Of a stretch of DNA of 64,000 bases, positions 26,257 through 36,199 are shown one piece after another; position 1 is the first letter of the stretch, and every line of letters starts with the position of its first letter. The notes beneath the pieces are model-generated. The model searched no databases and was not told the origin of the DNA. It saw only the letters and a program-made list of their open reading frames with translations. Where the stretch lies: assembly GCA_017415165.1 (NCBI GenBank), contig JAFQIY010000041.1:62001-126000 (forward strand), given 5' to 3'. A program made the translations under genes and the position numbers. The stretch is from Oscillospiraceae bacterium. GTDB lineage: Bacteria; Bacillota; Clostridia; Oscillospirales; Ruminococcaceae.

Positions 26257-29046
26257 TTACTTAATTTCAGCTGCACAACGTGCACAGAGAGTTGGATGTT
26301 CAGCGTTTGCACCTACTGTTTCAGAGTAAGCCCAGCAACGTTCGCACTTATCACCTGAAGCACGTTCAACATCGTAAGTTACACCTTCAAAGTTGTCGCT
26401 TCCATATTCACCTGTTCCGTCAGCAACAATTTCAACGGCTGATACAATAAATACCTTTTCAAGAATATCCTTGAAGTTATTGAATGTATCATAGTTTGCT
26501 GCTGCGTGGATGATAACCTTTGCTTCAAGCGGTGCACCGATAAACTTGTTCTGACGCTTGACTTCAAGTGCCTTTGTAACGTCGGAACGGAGCTGATAGA
26601 TTGTATTCCACTTTTCTGTGAAGCTTTCGTCAACTGTTACTTCAATCTTTTCAGGCATATCGTTCATACAGATGCTTCTTGTATCATCGGAAGCTGTATG
26701 TGGGATATACTTCCAGATTTCTTCAGCTGTAAAGCTGAGGATTGGAGCAAGCATTCTTGAAAGTGCGCTGAGAATCTTGTACATTGCAGTCTGAGCTGCA
26801 CGTCTGTCAACGGACTTTTCGCCTGTACAGTAGAGTCTGTCCTTGATAATGTCAAGGTAGAAGTTGGACATATCTGTGATACAGAAGTTATGAATGCTGC
26901 TTACTACAATATGAAAATCAAATGCATCATAAGCTGCCTTAACCTTGTCGATAAGTGCGTTAAGCTTGATAAGTGCCCACTTGTCGATTTCGTGGAGGTC
27001 ATTTACAGCTACGCAATCTGTATCAGGATTGAAGCCTTCACCGTTGCAAAGGTTACCGAGAATATATCTTGCAGTATTTCTGATTTTCTTATAGGTATCG
27101 GAAAGCTGCTTGAGGATTTCCTTGGAAATTCTTACATCGGAGTGGTAGTCGGAAGAAGCTGCCCAAAGACGGAGAATATCTGCGCCGTAAACGTCAGTTA
27201 CTTCGTTCGGTGCAACACCGTTACCGAGGGACTTATGCATTGCCTTGCCCTCACCGTCAACTACCCAACCGTGAGTACAAACAGCCTTATATGGCGACTT
27301 ACCTGCTGTTGCAGCAGATGTAAGGAGTGAAGACTGGAACCAACCTCTGTACTGGTCAGCACCTTCAAGGTAAAGGTCAACAGGAGTTTCGTAGCCGCGT
27401 TCTTCCATAACAGCCTTATGAGTTACGCCGCTGTCGAACCAAACGTCGAAGATATCCTTTTCCTTCACAAACTCTGTACAGCCGCACTCACACTTTGTTC
27501 CTGCAGGGAGGAAATCCTTTGCATCCTTGATATACCAGGAATTTGCACCTTCTGCACGGAACATATCGGAAATTGCCTTGATTGTTTCATCTGTAACAAC
27601 AGGCTTTCCACAATCCTTACAATATACAACAGGAATCGGAACGCCCCAGGTACGCTGACGGGAAATACACCAGTCACTTCTGTCTGTTACCATACCCTTA
27701 ATTCTGTCCTGACCCCATTCAGGAATCCACTGAACTTCGTCAATAGCCTTGATAGCTTCATCCTTGAAGTTCTTAACTGAACAGAACCACTGCTCTGTTG
27801 CACGGAAAAGAACAGGATTTTTACATCTCCAGCAGTGAGGATACTGGTGGACAATCTTTTCAAGAGCGAAAAGTGCACCGCAATCTTCAAGGTCCTGAGC
27901 GATTACCTTATTGGAATCAGTTGTTGTAAGACCTGCATACTTGCCTGCCTCAGCTGTCTGTACACCCTTAGCGTCAACAGGTACAACAATACCGATTTCA
28001 GGATACTTCTTGCAAACCTCAAAGTCATCAACACCGAAGCCCGGAGCTGTATGAACACAGCCTGTACCGCTTTCAAGTGTAACGTGGTCACCTACGATAA
28101 TCATAGAATTTCTGTCCATAATCGGATGCTTTGTCTGGATGTATTCCAAATCTCTGCCGTAGATAGAACCTGTTGTTGTATATTCATCAATCTTAGCAGC
28201 TGCCATTGTTGGCTTAACAAGTTCAGCAGCCATAATGTAATTTTCGCCGTTTGCCTGAACAACTGTATACTCATAGTCAGGACCAAGACAGATAGCGAGG
28301 TTGCCCGGGAGAGTCCAGGTTGTAGTTGTCCAGATTACAAAATATGTTTTATCAAGGTCAATTCCGAGAGGAGCGAGCTTGCCCTTATCGTCAACAACCT
28401 TAAACTTAACATAGATAGAGTGACAAGGGTCATTTTCGTACTCAATTTCAGCTTCTGCAAGAGCTGTCTGACAGTCCGGACACCAATATACAGGCTTGAG
28501 TCCCTTATAAATGTAACCCTTACCAAACATATTTCCGAAAATTTCAACCTGTCTTGCTTCAAACTCGGGCTTCAGAGTGAGATATGGGTCATCGAAGTCA
28601 CCCCATACACCAAGACGCTGGAACTGCTTTCTCTGATTGTCAACCTGCTTGAGAGCATACTGGTGACAATATTTTCTGAGTTCAACAGCAGAAATTGCAC
28701 CGTTTTCAACACCGATTTCTTTAAGTGCTCTCAGTTCAATAGGAAGACCGTGTGTATCCCAACCGGGAATATACGGTGAACAGAAGCCGTTCATATTCTT
28801 ATAACGAACGATAATATCCTTGAGCACCTTATTAAGAGCAGTACCCATATGGATATCGCCGTTTGCATACGGAGGACCGTCGTGAAGAACATAGAGAGGC
28901 TTGCCCTCGTTCTTCTTAATCATTTCATAATATGTTCTTTCTGCTTCCCAATTTTCAAGCATTGCAGGCTCTTTCTGAACAAGGTTGCCACGCATTGAAA
29001 ATTCAGTCTGGGGAAGATTAAGTGTAGAATTGTAATCCTGCGCCAT
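26257..29046 (-). CDS. ileS: isoleucyl-tRNA synthetase
   Basis: Charges tRNA-Ile, the ligand sensed by the T-box leader at 6.0 kb. The 929-residue class I synthetase has the HIGH-type motif as DIHMGTALNK near 74-83, the CP1 editing domain (TTTTWTLPGNLA, GTGCVHTAPG), the IleRS-specific GWDTHGLPIE, and a C-terminal zinc ribbon (CERCW...CARC). The KMSKS loop reads AMHKS (in GEGKAMHKSLGN). No T-box leader precedes this gene itself; it lies 22 nt after divIVA. AAGGAG precedes the ATG. Confidence 0.97.
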   Translation of the reverse strand: MAQDYNSTLNLPQTEFSMRGNLVQKEPAMLENWEAERTYYEMIKKNEGKPLYVLHDGPPYANGDIHMGTALNKVLKDIIVRYKNMNGFCSPYIPGWDTHGLPIELRALKEIGVENGAISAVELRKYCHQYALKQVDNQRKQFQRLGVWGDFDDPYLTLKPEFEARQVEIFGNMFGKGYIYKGLKPVYWCPDCQTALAEAEIEYENDPCHSIYVKFKVVDDKGKLAPLGIDLDKTYFVIWTTTTWTLPGNLAICLGPDYEYTVVQANGENYIMAAELVKPTMAAAKIDEYTTTGSIYGRDLEYIQTKHPIMDRNSMIIVGDHVTLESGTGCVHTAPGFGVDDFEVCKKYPEIGIVVPVDAKGVQTAEAGKYAGLTTTDSNKVIAQDLEDCGALFALEKIVHQYPHCWRCKNPVLFRATEQWFCSVKNFKDEAIKAIDEVQWIPEWGQDRIKGMVTDRSDWCISRQRTWGVPIPVVYCKDCGKPVVTDETIKAISDMFRAEGANSWYIKDAKDFLPAGTKCECGCTEFVKEKDIFDVWFDSGVTHKAVMEERGYETPVDLYLEGADQYRGWFQSSLLTSAATAGKSPYKAVCTHGWVVDGEGKAMHKSLGNGVAPNEVTDVYGADILRLWAASSDYHSDVRISKEILKQLSDTYKKIRNTARYILGNLCNGEGFNPDTDCVAVNDLHEIDKWALIKLNALIDKVKAAYDAFDFHIVVSSIHNFCITDMSNFYLDIIKDRLYCTGEKSVDRRAAQTAMYKILSALSRMLAPILSFTAEEIWKYIPHTASDDTRSICMNDMPEKIEVTVDESFTEKWNTIYQLRSDVTKALEVKRQNKFIGAPLEAKVIIHAAANYDTFNNFKDILEKVFIVSAVEIVADGTGEYGSDNFEGVTYDVERASGDKCERCWAYSETVGANAEHPTLCARCAAEIK

Positions 29047-29068
29047 TGGTTTTATCTCTCCTTGGATT

Positions 29069-29755
29069 TTATTTATTCTGTCCGAATTTTAATTCTCCGA
29101 ACTTATTTTCTGTTCTTGCAGCATTTGAAGCTACTGCATTATCAAACGGGAAGTTTGTCTTTTCTGACTTAAAAGGATTATCAAGTACCTTTGTTGCTTC
29201 CATATCCTGAGCTGCCGGCTGAGGAGCAGGAGCAGCTTCTTCCTTCTGTGCAGCTTCCTGAATAGCCTCGGCTACTTCTTCAGCAATTTCCTCGTCTTCA
29301 TCATCGTCATCATAGTCAGGGATTGCAGTAATCTGTTCGAGATGCTGCTTGTACATATTAAGAAGATTAGCCTTGAAATCGGAAACTTCCTGCTGCATCT
29401 TTACAAGACAGCGCTTTTCCTTTTCAAGCTGAACTCTTGTAGTACCGATAATTTCATCAGCCTTTGCTCTTGCATCGGCAATAATCTTATTAGCCTGTTC
29501 CTGAGCCTCAGCAATTACAGCTCTGCCCTGCTTCTGTGCACCAATAAGTGCATCCTTGAGAGCGTCCTCATCTTTTTTATATTCTCTTACACTTTCAACG
29601 AGAACGGCAATTTTCTTATCGGTTTCTTCCTTTTCTCTCTGATACTGTGTAATCTGATGTGCAATTTCCCTGAGAAAATCATCAACTTCCTCCGGCTTAT
29701 AACCCGGTCTTGCCTGCTCAAAGCGTTTATTATTGATATCCTTAACGCTCAACAT
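29069..29755 (-). CDS. divIVA: DivIVA-like cell division / polarity protein
   Basis: Binds curved membrane at poles and septa and recruits division or sporulation proteins. The 228-residue product has the N-terminal lipid-binding motif with FxxxxPGYKPEEVDDFL (about 10-30), a long coiled coil (about 30-140) and an acidic/alanine-rich C-terminal tail. GAGGTG lies 6 nt before the ATG at 29755; a GTG three codons upstream overlaps that site. The order sepF-ylmH-divIVA-ileS-lspA reproduces the classical Firmicute division cluster. Confidence 0.93.
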   Translation of the reverse strand: MLSVKDINNKRFEQARPGYKPEEVDDFLREIAHQITQYQREKEETDKKIAVLVESVREYKKDEDALKDALIGAQKQGRAVIAEAQEQANKIIADARAKADEIIGTTRVQLEKEKRCLVKMQQEVSDFKANLLNMYKQHLEQITAIPDYDDDDEDEEIAEEVAEAIQEAAQKEEAAPAPQPAAQDMEATKVLDNPFKSEKTNFPFDNAVASNAARTENKFGELKFGQNK

Positions 29756-29768
29756 AAGTATCACCTCA

Positions 29769-30542
29769 TCATTTATATTTTTTTATTGTAATATGAATTC
29801 TATCTTTTTTGGTTTTTCCGTTTACTGAAAAAAGAATATATTTTCCGCTCCCGCGCACTGAAAAAATATCCCCCTCATTAACCTGATATGACGGTGTTTC
29901 AACAACATTATACATAACCGTGACATTTCCGCCTTTAATAAGGCTTGCAGACTTATCACGACTTAACCCTGTTGCTGTACTGACAATACTGTCAAGTCTC
30001 ATAGAAGAAACTGTACCAGTCTTTTCGGTGAATGACTGCTCAACATTAATATCAACGTCATCAGTCTCAGTGATTTTCACACCAACCGAACCGATTTTGC
30101 TGATTTCATACAGAAAAATATCCTTTACAGTATTGTATACAAACACAGTTGTATTTCCCTCGCCTACAATTATATCACCCAACATACTGCGCTTTATCTG
30201 TTTTGACATAAATATGCCAAGGAAATCTCTGTGTGTCAGCTTGTCCGACTGTCTGTACTTAATTGTAAGTGCAGTAATCGGATAGCACTCATCATCCCAA
30301 TACGGAGGAAATATACCCAGCACCTTTCTTGATGCATTTTCATAGCCGCCAAAAAACCTATAATGCTCATATTTTTGTTCCTGCATTACATTTTCAACTA
30401 AAACGACCTGACGTTCATCAAGAAAAAATGAAAATTTCGGCTGATAACTTCTTTCGCATATCTCAATCATATCAAGGATATGCGAAACAAGTATCCTGTC
30501 ATCTTCCGGGAGTTTGGCATAATAGCTGTTAAGCTTACTCAT
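29769..30542 (-). CDS. YlmH-like S4-domain RNA-binding protein
   Basis: A 257-residue protein of the YlmH family, encoded between sepF and divIVA as in most Firmicutes. The N-terminal two thirds form the RNA-binding YlmH fold; the C-terminal S4 domain (about 182-240) includes RLDSIVSTATGLSRDKSASLI and KGGNVTVMY. YlmH homologs bind ribosomal complexes and take part in ribosome-associated quality control and division. It has no obvious ribosome binding site and starts 3 nt after the sepF stop, so it is probably translated by coupling. Confidence 0.9.
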   Translation of the reverse strand: MSKLNSYYAKLPEDDRILVSHILDMIEICERSYQPKFSFFLDERQVVLVENVMQEQKYEHYRFFGGYENASRKVLGIFPPYWDDECYPITALTIKYRQSDKLTHRDFLGIFMSKQIKRSMLGDIIVGEGNTTVFVYNTVKDIFLYEISKIGSVGVKITETDDVDINVEQSFTEKTGTVSSMRLDSIVSTATGLSRDKSASLIKGGNVTVMYNVVETPSYQVNEGDIFSVRGSGKYILFSVNGKTKKDRIHITIKKYK

Positions 30543-30545
30543 TTA

Positions 30546-30968
30546 TTAAAGGAACACGCCATTATTTTCGAGTTCTCCGACGAGGTCTTCACCGACAAAG
30601 CCAACGTTGTACGGTGTGATGATAAATGTGTTGTTCGCAACAGGCTTGATGTTTCCTCCATTTGCATAAGCAACACCGCCAAGGAAGTCAATAATTCTTC
30701 TTGTTACATCAGGTGTTGTGGACTCAAGGTTAAGTACAACAGTCTTTTTGGAATTAAGGTGGTCAGCAATCTGCTTGGTATCCTGGAATACTTCAGGCTT
30801 TACAAGGATAACCTGAAGCTGTGCAGTAGCGTGAATATTAACGACCTTATTTCTCTTTCCTATTTCATCATTTGTGTCAATATCATTAGTGTTGTCAATG
30901 GTATCAAATTCTGTGTCTTCCTCAGTTTCCATACCGAGCATTTCCTTTAAATTGCCAATAAAACTCAT
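30546..30968 (-). CDS. sepF: cell division protein SepF
   Basis: Cytoplasmic protein that bundles FtsZ and anchors it to the membrane. The 140-residue product has an N-terminal amphipathic helix (SFIGNLKEMLGM), an acidic linker (13-45) and the SepF beta-alpha core from about 52 to 130, including VFQDTKQIADHLNSKKTVVL and the RIIDFLGGVAYANGG segment. AGAGAGGA precedes the ATG. It lies between yggS and ylmH in the conserved division cluster. Confidence 0.95.
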   Translation of the reverse strand: MSFIGNLKEMLGMETEEDTEFDTIDNTNDIDTNDEIGKRNKVVNIHATAQLQVILVKPEVFQDTKQIADHLNSKKTVVLNLESTTPDVTRRIIDFLGGVAYANGGNIKPVANNTFIITPYNVGFVGEDLVGELENNGVFL

Positions 30969-30986
30969 TTTTATCGTCCTCTCTTT

Positions 30987-31667
30987 TTATTTTCTTATTC
31001 CGAATATTCCGGAACCTATTCTTACTATATTCGAGCCGTATTTAACAGCAAGAGCATAATCGGAAGACATACCCATTGACAAAATATCAACACAAGTATT
31101 ATCTATCCGTTTTGCTTGTAAATCATTGAAGATAAGCTGCATTTTTTCAAATGACGCTTCTGATTTTGCTATTGGCGGAATTGTCATAAGACCTCTTATC
31201 CTAATATTTTTCAGCTGTGACGCTTCATAAACAAGCGTTTCAAGCATTTCAGGAAATACACCGCTTTTGCTTTCTTCCCTGCCAATATTGACCTCAATTA
31301 ATACATCCATACATTTATTGATTTTCTCAGCCTGCTTGTCTATTTCAGCAGCCAGCTTGATACTGTCCACAGAATGTATCAGAGTCACACTGTCTATAAT
31401 ATATTTAATCTTATTGGATTGCAAGTGACCAATAAAATTAACTTCGGCATTCTTGTCATAAAAATCTTTCTTTGAAAGATACTCCTGAACACGATTTTCT
31501 CCCAGAAGAGTTACACCTTCGCTTACTGCATAATTGACTCTTTCATAAGGAACAGTTTTTGTAACCGCCATTATTCTGACCGAGTCATCAGTTTTTCTGT
31601 ATTTAGACTTTGCTTCTTCCACGTCATATCGTATTCTTTTAAGATTTTCCGAAATTGTGAAATCCAT
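30987..31667 (-). CDS. YggS/PROSC family PLP-binding protein
   Basis: A 226-residue alanine-racemase-like TIM barrel that binds pyridoxal phosphate and maintains PLP and amino/keto acid balance; no catalysis is established. The PLP lysine is in AVTKTVPYERV (near residue 36), and GENRVQEYL, FIGHLQSNK, the MGMSSDYALAV phosphate loop and RIGSGIFG are all conserved. AAGGAGG lies 6 nt before the ATG. It precedes sepF, as usual. Confidence 0.94.
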   Translation of the reverse strand: MDFTISENLKRIRYDVEEAKSKYRKTDDSVRIMAVTKTVPYERVNYAVSEGVTLLGENRVQEYLSKKDFYDKNAEVNFIGHLQSNKIKYIIDSVTLIHSVDSIKLAAEIDKQAEKINKCMDVLIEVNIGREESKSGVFPEMLETLVYEASQLKNIRIRGLMTIPPIAKSEASFEKMQLIFNDLQAKRIDNTCVDILSMGMSSDYALAVKYGSNIVRIGSGIFGIRK

Positions 31668-31685
31668 AATCCACCTCCTTCAGAA

Positions 31686-32954
31686 TTACGTTGTTTCCTC
31701 AGGCAATGGGTTTTCTTCCGATACAGGTTCTGCTGCTGTTGTTTCTTCCACATACAAATCTGCTGAAATTTCACCCTCACAGATTATATCATCGTAAACG
31801 CTTATATACTCATCATCTGATGTAATCTTAGAAAGTATGTATTCATCACATTCATATACCGGTTCTATTTTTTTAAAAGCAATCCTCTGACCTAAAAGAA
31901 TATATACACCCTTGTCATTATCTTTATTGAATCGTATTGCTTTACGGGGAACTTTTATTCCCTCGTAATCATTCAGTATTATTTCAACTCTTTCCACTCT
32001 GCGTTGAACAAGGTTATATGTCAGTTCATCACAATTGAGGACAATTATGCTTTCCTCAGGATTATCCGTTTCTATAACGTCCTCAATAACAGCTGTTACA
32101 GTATCGGGAGTTGAAGCAAACTTAACGGTAACACTGCTGCCCGAATGCAATGGATTTTGCTCTGTATCAACAATTCCAACCATTTTCCATTCATAGCCAT
32201 CGACCATTTTGCCAATTGCTGTTCCCGGATTTTTCTGAACGGAATTATCGATGATATCCTTAATTTTATCCACTGTCAGATTACTGATTTTCTCCGGAGA
32301 AAGAGTACTTTCATAACCGTCAATATAGCTGATAAAGTATCCTGTTGTATCAGCATTAATAACATCTATCGGTTCTTTTTTCCTTCTTTCCAGTTCATCT
32401 ATCTCTGATTTTATATCATTTATAGCATCGTTAAAATCAGTTTCTTCATTAATAACAATCTGATATATCCCCATAAGCGTCTGAAGCTTTTTTCTTTCCT
32501 CAGCAAGTGTTTCCAAATCATTTTCGGCGATAAGGAACGCTATCTTCTGATATTGCTGGTCAATCCAGGGAGAAATTTCAGCAGGCGATGTAACTTCTGT
32601 TGTACCAGGATTCTGGGCACTCTCCAGAAGCTCAACTTCTTCCTTTAGCTTTTCTATCCTTTGATTGATGAATATATCATTTTCACTCTCATAAACATAT
32701 GCTACAACAGAACCGTTTGCTATTTTTCCTCCGTCGGCACAACGATAACTCAGTACGCCGTCAGCATTGCCCCTGATTACGGATTCATTACGGATATACA
32801 CCCCCTGAAAAGTTACCTTTTCAGCTGAAGAATAAATAACCGCAGTTTCTGTTACATAGTCGTCATTAAACTGAAGTGTTATCTGACTTGAAACGGTAAT
32901 AAGGATAAAAAGAGACAGAAAAAATACAAGTATTCTTACTGTAATAGTATTCAT
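31686..32954 (-). CDS. HlyD-like membrane-anchored adaptor protein
   Basis: A 422-residue protein with one N-terminal membrane helix (about 7-27), a lipoyl/HlyD-like strand set (VLSYRCADGGKIANGSVVAYVYE, split near 62-90), a coiled-coil hairpin (about 100-195), and beta-rich adaptor domains, ending in an acidic Glu/Thr-rich tail. It resembles periplasmic-adaptor proteins of ABC or MFP exporters but no transporter gene is near. In relatives it occupies this position beside yggS-sepF, so a role in division or envelope is possible; that is inference. Confidence 0.78.
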   Translation of the reverse strand: MNTITVRILVFFLSLFILITVSSQITLQFNDDYVTETAVIYSSAEKVTFQGVYIRNESVIRGNADGVLSYRCADGGKIANGSVVAYVYESENDIFINQRIEKLKEEVELLESAQNPGTTEVTSPAEISPWIDQQYQKIAFLIAENDLETLAEERKKLQTLMGIYQIVINEETDFNDAINDIKSEIDELERRKKEPIDVINADTTGYFISYIDGYESTLSPEKISNLTVDKIKDIIDNSVQKNPGTAIGKMVDGYEWKMVGIVDTEQNPLHSGSSVTVKFASTPDTVTAVIEDVIETDNPEESIIVLNCDELTYNLVQRRVERVEIILNDYEGIKVPRKAIRFNKDNDKGVYILLGQRIAFKKIEPVYECDEYILSKITSDDEYISVYDDIICEGEISADLYVEETTAAEPVSEENPLPEETT

Positions 32955-32957
32955 AAC

Positions 32958-33188
32958 TTACTGTTCCGAATCAAGAATAGAAATGGATTTTGCAGGAATT
33001 ATTGTTGAAATAGCGTGTTTGAATACTAATTCCTGTTTTCCCTCACTTTCAAGAATTACAACATAGCTGTCAAATCCTTTTACGATACCCTTAAACTGAA
33101 AACCATTGGTAAGAATAAATGTAGCGGGTACCTTATCCTTTCTTACCTGATTAAGAAAAACATCCTGAAGGTTCATATTCTTATTCAT
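32958..33188 (-). CDS. hfq: RNA chaperone Hfq
   Basis: A 76-residue Sm-like protein forming hexameric rings that bind small RNAs and A-rich mRNA. Sm1 is [20 protein letters not shown] and Sm2 is the [18 protein letters not shown] strand, including the KHAIST variant of KHA. There is almost no C-terminal extension, as in clostridial Hfq. Directly downstream of miaA, the classical position. AAAGGATGG precedes the ATG. A possible own promoter lies at the end of miaA. Confidence 0.96.
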   Translation of the reverse strand: MNKNMNLQDVFLNQVRKDKVPATFILTNGFQFKGIVKGFDSYVVILESEGKQELVFKHAISTIIPAKSISILDSEQ

Positions 33189-33252
33189 TTAACCATCCTT
33201 TCCTCTCAGGACAAACAAATGTTTAATCCACAAGCCGAAAAAGCTCATAATT

Positions 33253-33281
33253 ATTATATCACAAAATTTTTGATTTGGCTA
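33253..33281 (-). promoter_or_regulatory. possible extended -10 promoter of hfq
   Basis: On the minus strand TGATATAAT lies just after the miaA stop codon, 64 nt before hfq. No good -35 is seen at 17 nt. Confidence 0.35.
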
Positions 33282-34206
33282 CTGTTTTTTTGCAGATTTC
33301 AATAATTTTATCAAAATTATTGATTTCGTCCATATATATCCAGTTAATTCGTTCATCACGACGAAACCAGGTAAGCTGTCTTTTGGCATATCTGCGTGAA
33401 CTAAGTCGAATTTTGTCCAGACATTCCTCAAGTGCTGCTGTTCCTTGATAATAAGGAATAAGCTCCTTATATCCTATTGCCTGACAAGCTGTACCAAGTT
33501 TTTCATTTTCAAAGACTGTTCTGCATTCGTCAAGCATACCATTTTCTACCATAACATCCACACGCATATTAATTCTGTCATAAAGCTTTTGTCTGTCTTT
33601 ATAATTGAGACCAATCATACAGAGTTTATACGGACACTCATCGCCCTTGTTAAGCTCTTTATATCTGCTGAATTTAATTCCCGTCAGCTCATACACTTCC
33701 AACGCCCTTATTATTCTTACAACATTCTGAACAGGTACAATCTCTGCCGTTTCAGGGTCAAGCTCTTTCAGGCGCTCATACAAAGCTTCTGCACCTTTTT
33801 CTTCTGCTTCTGCCATAAGCCTTTTCCTGACGCTTCCATCTGTTTCAGCATTATCAAAATTCACATCATTGATAAGTGAATTAACGTAAAGCCCCGTCCC
33901 CCCTACAAGAATAGGAAGTTTTCCTCTTAAACTGATTTCTTCAATTTTCTTTTTTGCAAGCGCTACATAATCTGCTACACTGAACTCACTGTCCATATCA
34001 GCAATACTGATAAGATGATGAGGAACACCATCCATTTCCTCAGCTGTAGGCTTTGCAGTTGCAATATCAAGGCTCTTATATATCTGCATAGAGTCAGCTG
34101 AAATTACTTCGCCGTCAAACTCCTTGGCAAGGGCAATACCGAGAGCTGTTTTGCCCGATGCTGTCGGTCCGACAACAACCAACAGAGGATATTTTTTTTC
34201 AGGCAT
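33259..34206 (-). CDS. miaA: tRNA dimethylallyltransferase
   Basis: Adds dimethylallyl to N6 of A37 in tRNAs reading UNN codons; MiaB, encoded upstream in the same run, then methylthiolates it. The 315-residue protein has the P-loop GPTASGKTALG (residues 12-22), the DSMQIYKSLDIATAKP substrate segment, VGGTGLYVNSLI, and the C-terminal YAKRQLTWFRRD tRNA-binding motif. AAAGGAGAGG precedes the ATG. It is placed between mutL and hfq, the common bacterial order. Confidence 0.96.
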   Translation of the reverse strand: MPEKKYPLLVVVGPTASGKTALGIALAKEFDGEVISADSMQIYKSLDIATAKPTAEEMDGVPHHLISIADMDSEFSVADYVALAKKKIEEISLRGKLPILVGGTGLYVNSLINDVNFDNAETDGSVRKRLMAEAEEKGAEALYERLKELDPETAEIVPVQNVVRIIRALEVYELTGIKFSRYKELNKGDECPYKLCMIGLNYKDRQKLYDRINMRVDVMVENGMLDECRTVFENEKLGTACQAIGYKELIPYYQGTAALEECLDKIRLSSRRYAKRQLTWFRRDERINWIYMDEINNFDKIIEICKKTVAKSKIL

Positions 34207-34223
34207 AACACCTCTCCTTTCTT

Positions 34224-36185
34224 TCAGACAATTCTTTTGAACTGCTTTTCAAGCTCACGCTTTGTAAGCTTGAACATTACAGGACGCCCGTGCGGACAAT
34301 ATCTTATACGTTCATCAGTAAGTATCGTCTTTACAATTACTGACAATTCAGAAAGCGTATTGATATCATTTGCTTTAATTGCGGCTTTACACGCAAAGGT
34401 ATGGTACATATCATCAAGTATCTCAGGCATAGGATTTGCTTTGTTATCGCTGAGATTTCTTGCAAGCTCAATAATCAGGTCAGACGGGTCACAGCCATCA
34501 AGAATGCTTGGAATTCCGTTTACTGTTACTTTTGATGAACCTGAAATTTCAAATTCAAAACCCATTTCGGAAACAAAATCCTTGTTTTGTATAAGTGCGT
34601 TGAACTCCTCAAAATCCAACAGGACTTCGGGTGAATTCAGAAGCATCTGACAAACAAGCTTCTGCTTTCCGCTTTTAAGCTTTTCAAAAAGTATGCGTTC
34701 ATGAGCGGCGTGCTTATCAATAAAAACTATATCCCCCTCAACCTCGGCGATAATATAGTTTTTAAAAACCTCACCGATTACACGAAAATATATTTCCTTC
34801 TGTGGTTCAGGCTGAATTACCTGTTTTTTCTCAAATGAAGTCTCAGAAATATATTTGAACTGCATATCCTCAACAGGTTTTAACTGTTCTATCGGAGTCT
34901 CATCATTCACAGGCTCAATCGGCATATCATAAGGTATATTTACTATATCTTCTTTAACTGTTTCGTTTATTACAGAAGCTACACACAGCGGCTTTTCCTC
35001 ACGCACGTCAGGCATAACAGGAATATGCTGCTGCGGTGTTACATAACACTCAGGAGTAGGTTCAACATATACAGGCTTGATTTCCTGCACAACAGGTTCG
35101 GGCTGAATTTTCATCTGCGTATACTGAGGCGGTTCTTCAGGAAGTGGTTTTCTGTAATCTACCACAGGCTTTTTTATATTTATTTCCACAGGCTTCGAGT
35201 CAAGAAGTATTGCATTTTTCACAGCAAAGAAAATACTGTCTGCAATAATTCTTTCATCGGTAAAACGCACCTCTATTTTGGCAGGATGCACATTTACATC
35301 AAGTATTGACGGCGGAATTGTAAGTCTCAGAACACAAGACGGAAATTTACCCTCCATAATGCTGTTCTGGTAAGCGTGTTCAAGAGAACGGGTGCAGACA
35401 AGTGATTTGACATACCTTCCGTTTATAAAGAAATGCTGCATTGTACGATTAGGTCTGCCGAAAAGCGGCTTTACTGTAAAACCGTCAATTTTTATTCCAT
35501 TAAGTTCATAGTCAACAGGTATCATAGAAGCAGCAAACTGCTTACCCATAACGGCATAAACTGATGAATACAGCTCACCGTCACCGGGGGTAATAAACTC
35601 CTGTCTGTTGTCGCGAATAAATTTGAACGCAATTTCAGGGTGGGAAATTGCAATTTTATCCACAATAGAAGCTATTGCATTACCCTCAGCAACGTCCTTT
35701 TTAAGAAACTTCAATCTTGCGGGAACATTGTAGAAAATATCGCGGATTATAATTGTTGTTCCATCGGGACAGCCTGTGCGCTCATATTCTTTCTCTGCGC
35801 CGCCGTTTATGGTGTAATGAGTACCGAACTGCTCATCGGAAATTTTCGTCAGAACATCAACCTTTGCAACAGCGCATATTGACGCAAGCGCTTCACCTCT
35901 GAAACCGAGAGTCAGTATACTGTCAAGGTCAGCTTTATCACGGATTTTACTGGTTGCGTGCCGCAAAAATGCGGTAGGCACATCTTCGTATTCAATTCCG
36001 CATCCATTATCAGTTACACGCAGATAGCTTATTCCACCGTGCTTTATTTCCACGGTAATTGCTGTAGCGCCGCTGTCTATTGAATTTTCGATAAGCTCCT
36101 TTACAATAGAGCTTGGACGCTCAATTACTTCACCTGCCGCAATAAGCTCAGATGTTTCCTTGCTCAGTATCTGTACCTTAGCCAA
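34224..36185 (-). CDS. mutL: DNA mismatch repair protein MutL (endonuclease type)
   Basis: Matchmaker between MutS and downstream repair. The 653-residue protein has a GHKL ATPase N-terminus (ELIENSIDSGA, DNGCGI, RHATSKI, GFRGEAL), the transducer domain, a Pro/Glu-rich linker (about 345-455) and a C-terminal dimer domain. That domain carries the metal-binding endonuclease motif as DKHAAHERILFEK and the CPHGRP motif, so it nicks DNA itself as in bacteria lacking MutH. Translation starts at TTG (36185) with AGAGGTGG 5 nt upstream. Confidence 0.96.
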   Translation of the reverse strand: MAKVQILSKETSELIAAGEVIERPSSIVKELIENSIDSGATAITVEIKHGGISYLRVTDNGCGIEYEDVPTAFLRHATSKIRDKADLDSILTLGFRGEALASICAVAKVDVLTKISDEQFGTHYTINGGAEKEYERTGCPDGTTIIIRDIFYNVPARLKFLKKDVAEGNAIASIVDKIAISHPEIAFKFIRDNRQEFITPGDGELYSSVYAVMGKQFAASMIPVDYELNGIKIDGFTVKPLFGRPNRTMQHFFINGRYVKSLVCTRSLEHAYQNSIMEGKFPSCVLRLTIPPSILDVNVHPAKIEVRFTDERIIADSIFFAVKNAILLDSKPVEINIKKPVVDYRKPLPEEPPQYTQMKIQPEPVVQEIKPVYVEPTPECYVTPQQHIPVMPDVREEKPLCVASVINETVKEDIVNIPYDMPIEPVNDETPIEQLKPVEDMQFKYISETSFEKKQVIQPEPQKEIYFRVIGEVFKNYIIAEVEGDIVFIDKHAAHERILFEKLKSGKQKLVCQMLLNSPEVLLDFEEFNALIQNKDFVSEMGFEFEISGSSKVTVNGIPSILDGCDPSDLIIELARNLSDNKANPMPEILDDMYHTFACKAAIKANDINTLSELSVIVKTILTDERIRYCPHGRPVMFKLTKRELEKQFKRIV

Positions 36186-36199
36186 CTAATCCACCTCTT

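Noticed and set aside
27835..28779. 314-codon open frame antisense to ileS
   Set aside because: Composition is a mirror of ileS codons and IleRS motifs are unambiguous on the minus strand.
31571..31780. Small minus-strand frame across the yggS/HlyD-like junction
   Set aside because: Out of frame with both genes and without a domain or start signal.
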